A model generated the notes under the pieces. That model searched no databases, was not told the DNA's origin, and worked only from the letters and a program-made list of their open reading frames with translations. The translations under genes and the position numbers were made by a program. DNA of 64,000 nucleotides, from positions 1 to 64,000 of the forward strand of contig JAPFFF010000091.1 in assembly GCA_039105265.1 (NCBI GenBank), written 5' to 3'. This DNA is from Tritrichomonas musculus. Taxonomy: Eukaryota > Parabasalia > Tritrichomonadida > Tritrichomonadidae. Positions 57,187 to 64,000 of the stretch are shown here, in pieces (the first letter of the stretch is position 1; each line of letters starts with the position of its first letter).

Positions 57187-58706
57187 GTTGCTCCTTGTCT
57201 GAGTTGTTTCTTGGGTAAGTTGTTCCTTTGCTGAGTTGTTCCTTTGCTGAGTTGTTTCTTGGCTGAATTGTTCCTTGGCTGAGTTGTTTCTTGGCTGAGA
57301 TGTTTCTTTGCTAAGTTGTTCCTTGGCTGAGTTGTTTCTTGGGTAAGTTGTTCCTTGGCTGAGTTGTTTCTTGGCTGAGTTGTTCCTTGGCTGAGTTGTT
57401 CCTTGGCTGAGTTGTTTCTTGGCTGAGATGTTTCTTTGCTAAGTTGTTCCTTGGCTGAGTTGTTTCTTGGGTAAGTTGTTTCTTGGCTGAGTTGTTTCTT
57501 GGCTGAGTTGTTTCTTGGCTGAGTTGTTTCTTGGCTGAGTTGTCTCTTGGCTGAGTTGCTCCTTGGCTGAGTTGCTCCTTGGGTAAGTTGTTCCTTGGCT
57601 GAGTTGTTTCTTGGCTGAGTTGTCTCTTGGCTGAGTTGCTCCTTGGCTGAGTTGCTCCTTGGGTAAGTTGTTCCTTGGCTGAGTTGTTTCTTGGCTGAGT
57701 TGCTCCTTGGCTGAGTTGCTCCTTGGGTAAGTTGTTCCTTGGCTGAGTTGTTCCTTTGCTGAGTTGTTTCTTGGCTGAATTGTTCCTTGGCTGAGTTGTT
57801 TCTTGGCTGAATTGTTCATTGGCTGAATTGTTCCTTGGCTGAGTTGTTTCTTGGCTGAGTTGCTCCTTGGCTGAGTTGCTCCTTGGGTAAGTTGTTCCTT
57901 GGCTGAGTTGTTCCTTTGCTGAGTTGTTTCTTGGCTGAATTGTTCCTTGGCTGAATTGTTCCTTGGCTGAGTTGTTCCTTGGCTAAGTTGTTTTTTGGCT
58001 GAGTTGCTCCTTGGGTAAGTTGTTCCTTGGCTGAGTTGTTCCTTTGCTGAGTTGTTTCTTGGCTGAATTGTTCCTTGGCTGAGTTGTTTCTTGGCTGAAT
58101 TGTTCATTGGCTGAGTTGTTCCTTGGCTGAGTTGCTCCTTGGCTGAGTTGCTCCTTGGGTAAGTTGTTCCTTGGCTGAGTTGTTTCTTGGCTGAGTTGCT
58201 CCTTGGCTGAGTTGCTCCTTGGGTAAGTTGTTCCTTGGCTGAGTTGTTCCTTGGCTGAGTTGTTTCTTGGGTAAGTTGTTCCTTGGCTGAGTTGTTTCTT
58301 GGCTGAGTTGTTTCTTGGCTGAGTTGTTTCTTGGCTGAGTTGTTTCTTGGCTGAATTGTTCCTTGGCTGAGTTGTTTCTTGGCTGAATTGTTCATTGGCT
58401 GAATTGTTCCTTGGCTGAGTTGTTTCTTGGCTGAGTTGCTCCTTGGCTGAGTTGCTCCTTGGGTAAGTTGTTCCTTGGCTGAGTTGTTCCTTTGCTGAGT
58501 TGTTTCTTGGCTGAATTGTTCCTTGGCTGAATTGTTCCTTGGCTGAGTTGTTTCTTGGCTGAGTTGCTCCTTGGCTGAGTTGCTCCTTGGGTAAGTTGTT
58601 CCTTGGCTGAGTTGTTCCTTTGCTGAGTTGTTTCTTGGCTGAATTGTTCCTTGGCTGAGTTGTTTCTTGGCTGAATTGTTCATTGGCTGAGTTGTTCCTT
58701 GGCTGA
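57187..58706. repeat. 1,520-bp mini-unit: short A head plus B tail
   Basis: From j at 57187 to j at 58707 (95 monomers). The landmark is followed by c (GTTGTTTCTTGGGTAA) in place of the usual h. The head has CTCTT at 57539 (+352), then g-h pairs, and CTCTT again near 57619. The B tail has i monomers near 57811, 58099, 58387 and 58675, and a T-rich monomer near 57987. Confidence 0.78.
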
Positions 58707-61700
58707 GTTGCTCCTTGTCTGAGTTGCTCCTTGGGTAAGTTGTTCCTTTGCTGAGTTGTTCCTTTGCTGAGTTGTTTCTTGGCTGAATTGTTCCTTGGCT
58801 GAGTTGTTTCTTGGCTGAGATGTTTCTTTGCTAAGTTGTTCCTTGGCTGAGTTGTTTCTTGGGTAAGTTGTTCCTTGGCTGAGTTGTTTCTTGGCTGAGT
58901 TGTTCCTTGGCTGAGTTGTTCCTTGGCTGAGTTGTTTCTTGGCTGAGATGTTTCTTTGCTAAGTTGTTCCTTGGCTGAGTTGTTTCTTGGGTAAGTTGTT
59001 TCTTGGCTGAGTTGTTTCTTGGCTGAGTTGTTTCTTGGCTGAGTTGTTTCTTGGCTGAGTTGTCTCTTGGCTGAGTTGTTTCTTGGCTGAATTGTTCCTT
59101 GGCTGAGTTGTTTCTTGGCTGAGATGTTTCTTTGCTAAGTTGTTCCTTGGCTGAGTTGTTTCTTGGGTAAGTTGTTCCTTGGCTGAGTTGTTTCTTGGCT
59201 GAGTTGTTTCTTGGCTGAATTGTTCCTTGGCTGAGTTGTTTCTTGGCTGAGATGTTTCTTTGCTAAGTTGTTCCTTGGCTGAGTTGTTTCTTGGGTAAGT
59301 TGTTCCTTGGCTGAGTTGTTTCTTGGGTAAGTTGTTCCTTGGCTGAGTTGTTCCTTGGCTGAGTTGTTTCTTGGCTGAGATGTTTCTTTGCTAAGTTGTT
59401 CCTTGGCTGAGTTGTTTCTTGGGTAAGTTGTTCCTTGGCTGAGTTGTTTCTTGGCTGAGTTGTTTCTTGGCTGAGTTGTTCCTTGGCTGAGTTGTTTCTT
59501 GGCTGAGTTGTTTCTTGGCTGAATTGTTCCTTGGCTGAATTGTTCCTGGGCTGAGTTGTTTCTTGGCTGAGATGTTTCTTTGCTAAGTTGTTCCTTGGCT
59601 GAGTTGTTTCTTGGCTGAGTTGTTTCTTGGCTGAATTGTTCCTTGGCTGAGTTGTTTCTTGGCTGAGATGTTTCTTTGCTAAGTTGTTCCTTGGCTGAGT
59701 TGTTTCTTGGGTAAGTTGTTCCTTGGCTGAGTTGTTTCTTGGGTAAGTTGTTCCTTGGCTGAGTTGTTCCTTGGCTGAGTTGTTTCTTGGCTGAGATGTT
59801 TCTTTGCTAAGTTGTTCCTTGGCTGAGTTGTTTCTTGGGTAAGTTGTTCCTTGGCTGAGTTGTTCCTTGGCTGAGTTGTTTCTTGGGTAAGTTGTTCCTT
59901 GGCTGAGTTGTTTCTTGGCTGAGTTGTTTCTTGGCTGAATTGTTCCTTGGCTGAGTTGTTTCTTGGCTGAGATGTTTCTTTGCTAAGTTGTTCCTTGGCT
60001 GAGTTGTTTCTTGGGTAAGTTGTTCCTTGGCTGAGTTGTTTCTTGGGTAAGTTGTTCCTTGGCTGAGTTGTTCCTTGGCTGAGTTGTTTCTTGGCTGAGA
60101 TGTTTCTTTGCTAAGTTGTTCCTTGGCTGAGTTGTTTCTTGGGTAAGTTGTTCCTTGGCTGAGTTGTTTCTTGGCTGAGTTGTTTCTTGGCTGAGTTGTT
60201 CCTTGGCTGAGTTGTTTCTTGGCTGAGTTGTTTCTTGGCTGAATTGTTCCTTGGCTGAGTTGTTTCTTGGGTAAGTTGTTCCTTGGCTGAGTTGTTTCTT
60301 GGGTAAGTTGTTCCTTGGCTGAGTTGTTTCTTGGCTGAGTTGTTTCTTGGCTGAGTTGTTTCTTGGCTGAATTGTTCCTTGGCTGAGTTGTTTCTTGGCT
60401 GAGATGTTTCTTTGCTAAGTTGTTCCTTGGCTGAGTTGTTTCTTGGGTAAGTTGTTCCTTGGCTGAGTTGTTTCTTGGCTGAGTTGTTTCTTGGCTGAAT
60501 TGTTCCTTGGCTGAGTTGTTTCTTGGCTGAGATGTTTCTTTGCTAAGTTGTTCCTTGGCTGAGTTGTTTCTTGGGTAAGTTGTTCCTTGGCTGAGTTGTT
60601 TCTTGGGTAAGTTGTTCCTTGGCTGAGTTGTTCCTTGGCTGAGTTGTTTCTTGGCTGAGTTGTTTCTTTGCTAAGTTGTTCCTTGGCTGAGTTGTTTCTT
60701 GGGTAAGTTGTTCCTTGGCTGAGTTGTTTCTTGGCTGAGTTGTTTCTTGGCTGAGTTGTTCCTTGGCTGAGTTGTTTCTTGGCTGAGTTGTTTCTTGGCT
60801 GAATTGTTCCTTGGCTGAATTGTTCCTTGGCTGAGTTGTTTCTTGGCTGAGATGTTTCTTTGCTAAGTTGTTCCTTGGCTGAGTTGTTTCTTGGCTGAGA
60901 TGTTTCTTTGCTAAGTTGTTCCTTGGCTGAGTTGTTTCTTGGGTAAGTTGTTCCTTGGCTGATTTGTTTCTTTGCTGAGTTGTTCCTTGGCTGAGTTGTT
61001 CCTTGGCTGAGTTGTTTCTTGGCTGAGATGTTTCTTTGCTAAGTTGTTCCTTGGCTGAGTTGTTTCTTGGGTAAGTTGTTCCTTGGCTGAGTTGTTTCTT
61101 GGCTGAGTTGTTTCTTGGCTGAGTTGTTTCTTGGCTGAATTGTTCCTTGGCTGAGTTGTTTCTTGGCTGAGATGTTTCTTTGCTAAGTTGTTCCTTGGCT
61201 GAGTTGTTTCTTGGGTAAGTTGTTCCTTGGCTGAGTTGTTTCTTGGGTAAGTTGTTCCTTGGCTGAGTTGTTCCTTGGCTGAGTTGTTTCTTGGCTGAGA
61301 TGTTTCTTTGCTAAGTTGTTCCTTGGCTGAGTTGTTTCTTGGGTAAGTTGTTCCTTGGCTGAGTTGTTTCTTGGCTGAGTTGTTCCTTGGCTGAGTTGTT
61401 CCTTGGCTGAGTTGTTTCTTGGCTGAGATGTTTCTTTGCTAAGTTGTTCCTTGGCTGAGTTGTTTCTTGGGTAAGTTGTTCCTTGGCTGAGTTGTTCCTT
61501 GGCTGAGTTGTTTCTTGGCTGAGATGTTTCTTTGCTAAGTTGTTCCTTGGCTGAGTTGTTTCTTGGGTAAGTTGTTCCTTGGCTGAGTTGTTTCTTGGCT
61601 GAGTTGTTTCTTGGCTGAATTGTTCCTTGGCTGAGTTGTTTCTTGGCTGAGATGTTTCTTTGCTAAGTTGTTCCTTGGCTGAGTTGTTTCTTGGGTAAGT

Positions 61701-64000
61701 TGTTCCTTGGCTGAGTTGTTTCTTGGGTAAGTTGTTCCTTGGCTGAGTTGTTCCTTGGCTGAGTTGTTTCTTGGCTGAGATGTTTCTTTGCTAAGTTGTT
61801 CCTTGGCTGAGTTGTTTCTTGGGTAAGTTGTTCCTTGGCTGAGTTGTTCCTTGGCTGAGTTGTTTCTTGGGTAAGTTGTTCCTTGGCTGAGTTGTTTCTT
61901 GGCTGAGTTGTTTCTTGGCTGAATTGTTCCTTGGCTGAGTTGTTTCTTGGCTGAGATGTTTCTTTGCTAAGTTGTTCCTTGGCTGAGTTGTTTCTTGGGT
62001 AAGTTGTTCCTTGGCTGAGTTGTTTCTTGGGTAAGTTGTTCCTTGGCTGAGTTGTTCCTTGGCTGAGTTGTTTCTTGGCTGAGATGTTTCTTTGCTAAGT
62101 TGTTCCTTGGCTGAGTTGTTTCTTGGGTAAGTTGTTCCTTGGCTGAGTTGTTTCTTGGGTAAGTTGTTCCTTGGCTGAGTTGTTCCTTGGCTGAGTTGTT
62201 TCTTGGCTGAGATGTTTCTTTGCTAAGTTGTTCCTTGGCTGAGTTGTTTCTTGGGTAAGTTGTTCCTTGGCTGAGTTGTTCCTTGGCTGAGTTGTTTCTT
62301 GGGTAAGTTGTTCTTTGGCTGAGTTGTTCCTTGGCTGAGTTGTTCCTTGGCTGAGTTGTTTCTTGGCTGAGTTGTTTCTTGGCTGAGTTGTTTCTTGGCT
62401 GAGTTGTTTCTTTGCTAAGTTGTTCCTTGGCTGAGTTGTTTCTTGGGTAAGTTGTTCCTTGGCTGAGTTGTTTCTTGGGTAAGTTGTTCCTTGGCTGAGT
62501 TGTTCCTTGGCTGAGTTGTTTCTTGGCTGAGATGTTTCTTTGCTAAGTTGTTCCTTGGCTGAGTTGTTTCTTGGGTAAGTTGTTCCTTGGCTGAGTTGTT
62601 TCTTGGCTGAGTTGTTTCTTGGCTGAGTTGTTCCTTGGCTGAGTTGTTCCTTGGCTGAGTTGTTTCTTGGCTGAGATGTTTCTTTGCTAAGTTGTTCCTT
62701 GGCTGAGTTGTTTCTTGGGTAAGTTGTTCCTTGGCTGAGTTGTTCCTTGGCTGAGTTGTTTCTTGGCTGAATTGTTCCTTGGCTGAATTGTTCCTGGGCT
62801 GAGTTGTTTCTTGGCTGAGATGTTTCTTTGCTAAGTTGTTCCTTGGCTGAGTTGTTTCTTGGGTAAGTTGTTCCTTGGCTGAGTTGTTTCTTGGCTGAGT
62901 TGTTTCTTGGCTGAATTGTTCCTTGGCTGAGTTGTTTCTTGGCTGAGATGTTTCTTTGCTAAGTTGTTCCTTGGCTGAGTTGTTTCTTGGGTAAGTTGTT
63001 CCTTGGCTGAGTTGTTTCTTGGGTAAGTTGTTCCTTGGCTGAGTTGTTCCTTGGCTGAGTTGTTTCTTGGCTGAGATGTTTCTTTGCTAAGTTGTTCCTT
63101 GGCTGAGTTGTTTCTTGGGTAAGTTGTTCCTTGGCTGAGTTGTTCCTTGGCTGAGTTGTTTCTTGGGTAAGTTGTTCCTTGGCTGAGTTGTTTCTTGGCT
63201 GAGTTGTTTCTTGGCTGAATTGTTCCTTGGCTGAGTTGTTTCTTGGCTGAGATGTTTCTTTGCTAAGTTGTTCCTTGGCTGAGTTGTTTCTTGGGTAAGT
63301 TGTTCCTTGGCTGAGTTGTTTCTTGGGTAAGTTGTTCCTTGGCTGAGTTGTTCCTTGGCTGAGTTGTTTCTTGGCTGAGATGTTTCTTTGCTAAGTTGTT
63401 CCTTGGCTGAGTTGTTTCTTGGGTAAGTTGTTCCTTGGCTGAGTTGTTTCTTGGCTGAGTTGTTTCTTGGCTGAGTTGTTCCTTGGCTGAGTTGTTTCTT
63501 GGCTGAGTTGTTTCTTGGCTGAATTGTTCCTTGGCTGAATTGTTCCTTGGCTGAGTTGTTTCTTGGCTGAGATGTTTCTTTGCTAAGTTGTTCCTTGGCT
63601 GAGTTGTTTCTTGGGTAAGTTGTTCCTTGGCTGATTTGTTTCTTTGCTGAGTTGTTCCTTGGCTGAGTTGTTCCTTGGCTGAGTTGTTTCTTGGCTGAGA
63701 TGTTTCTTTGCTAAGTTGTTCCTTGGCTGAGTTGTTTCTTGGGTAAGTTGTTCCTTGGCTGAGTTGTTTCTTGGCTGAGTTGTTTCTTGGCTGAGTTGTT
63801 TCTTGGCTGAATTGTTCCTTGGCTGAGTTGTTTCTTGGCTGAGATGTTTCTTTGCTAAGTTGTTCCTTGGCTGAGTTGTTTCTTGGGTAAGTTGTTCCTT
63901 GGCTGAGTTGTTTCTTGGCTGAGTTGTTTCTTGGCTGAATTGTTCCTTGGCTGAGTTGTTTCTTGGCTGAGATGTTTCTTTGCTAAGTTGTTCCTTGGCT
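58707..64000. repeat. Type A satellite domain running off the window end
   Basis: At least 5.3 kb of A units beginning with j at 58707, CTCTT at 59059 (+352) and TTCCTGGGCT at 59543 (+836). A second TTCCTGGGCT monomer lies at 62791, and TTTGTTTCTTTGCTGA variants near 60963 and 63635. Monomer starts stay at mod 16 = 3 to the last line (a d monomer at 63971). The domain is still in type A at the window edge, so its full length is unknown. Confidence 0.85.

Larger units (their letters stand above)
1..64000. repeat. 16-bp satellite array filling the whole window
   Basis: Every line of the window resolves into direct 16-bp monomers close to GTTGTTTCTTGGCTGA, about 4,000 in all, with no spacer and no inverted copy. 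Most monomers differ from this consensus at 0 to 4 of 16 positions, and the same substitutions recur throughout: T/C at position 6, G/A at 1, T/C at 5, G/T at 12, and CTGA, GTAA or CTAA at the end. The strands are very asymmetric: the consensus is 8 T, 5 G, 2 C and 1 A on the given strand. Monomer starts fall at position mod 16 = 5 up to 4996, 4 from 5012 to 9331, and 3 from 9347 to the end. Known for such arrays: they are typical of eukaryotic heterochromatin and turn over by unequal exchange or amplification. Neither the species nor the chromosomal position can be read from the sequence. Both window edges lie inside the array, so its true length is unknown. Confidence 0.98.

Noticed and set aside
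1-64000. A CRISPR array
   Set aside because: The repeats are contiguous 16-mers without unique spacers, and no cas-like gene is present.
1-64000. Telomeric repeat tract (T/G-rich strand)
   Set aside because: The unit is 16 bp with many internal variants and higher-order structure, lacks runs of three or more G apart from the GGG of GGGTAA monomers, and does not match a known telomere unit.
1-64000. CENP-B box or similar centromere motif
   Set aside because: No monomer contains the CG-bearing core of the mammalian CENP-B box; CpG is almost absent, so no such site can be present beyond the two CpG positions, whose context does not match.
1-64000. A mobile element, retroelement or virus-derived sequence inside the array
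   Set aside because: I found no stretch that departs from the 16-bp monomer pattern, no terminal repeats and no poly-A tail at any position.
1-64000. A purely artificial or assembly-generated repeat
   Set aside because: Graded divergence among monomers, three domain types, and private mutations inside duplicates argue for real sequence. The near-identical 5.7-kb and 2.1-kb copies could still hide local assembly errors, which I note in the findings.

Overview
The window is one uninterrupted satellite-DNA array. All 64,000 bases are head-to-tail copies of a 16-bp monomer (consensus on the given strand GTTGTTTCTTGGCTGA), about 4,000 copies, all in the same orientation. I see no unique sequence, gene, RNA gene, transposon, CRISPR array, promoter or terminator. 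An array of this size and hierarchical order points to eukaryotic satellite heterochromatin (centromeric, pericentromeric, subtelomeric or an expanded arm array). Nothing in the sequence identifies the species, and I do not recognise the monomer as a named satellite.

Recurrent monomer variants are named here by letter: a=GTTGTTTCTTGGCTGA; b=GTTGTTCCTTGGCTGA; c=GTTGTTTCTTGGGTAA; d=GATGTTTCTTTGCTAA; e=ATTGTTCCTTGGCTGA; f=GTTGTTCCTTTGCTGA; g=GTTGCTCCTTGGCTGA; h=GTTGCTCCTTGGGTAA; i=ATTGTTCATTGGCTGA; j=GTTGCTCCTTGTCTGA; k=GTTGTTTTTTGGATGA; l=GTTGATTTTTGGCTGA; m=GTTGTTTCTTGGCTGG. They are not shuffled at random but form three domain types. Type A is built from the 8-monomer unit d-b-c-b-a-a-e-a (128 bp) or the 9-monomer unit d-b-c-b-a-a-a-e-a (144 bp). 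Type B is rich in g, h, f, e and i, with i recurring every 160 to 288 bp. Type C carries the rarer monomers k, l and m plus GTTGCTCCTTGGCTAA.

The domains alternate to form multi-kilobase macro-units. Monomer j is a rare landmark that closes a B domain and opens an A domain; I find it starting at 837, 3941, 5028, 9363, 14835, 20627, 24995, 25731, 30739, 31475, 34899, 35827, 39395, 44227, 49075, 57187 and 58707. The typical order is j, A domain, (C), B, next j. Layout: mostly A 1-3476; small B, then mixed 3477-4996; C 5012-8323; A 8324-9331; long C/B 9347-14834; then A/B or A/C/B alternation to the end, with the largest A domains at 49075-55426 and 58707 to beyond the window.

Large near-identical duplications overlie this: about 5.7 kb (20701-26282 and 26413-32026), about 4.83 kb (39395, 44227, 49075), about 2.1 kb (10630-12590 and 12742-14702), 4,335 bp (4555-5670 and 8890-10005), and 480/464 bp (6.5-7.9 kb). 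Length differences between copies that I could measure are whole multiples of 16 bp. The 16-bp register holds across the whole window apart from two 15-bp monomers, which are two copies of one event.

The long minus-strand open reading frames (up to 731 codons) are by-products of a 16-bp repeat whose complement has no stop in any frame. I do not annotate any of them as genes.
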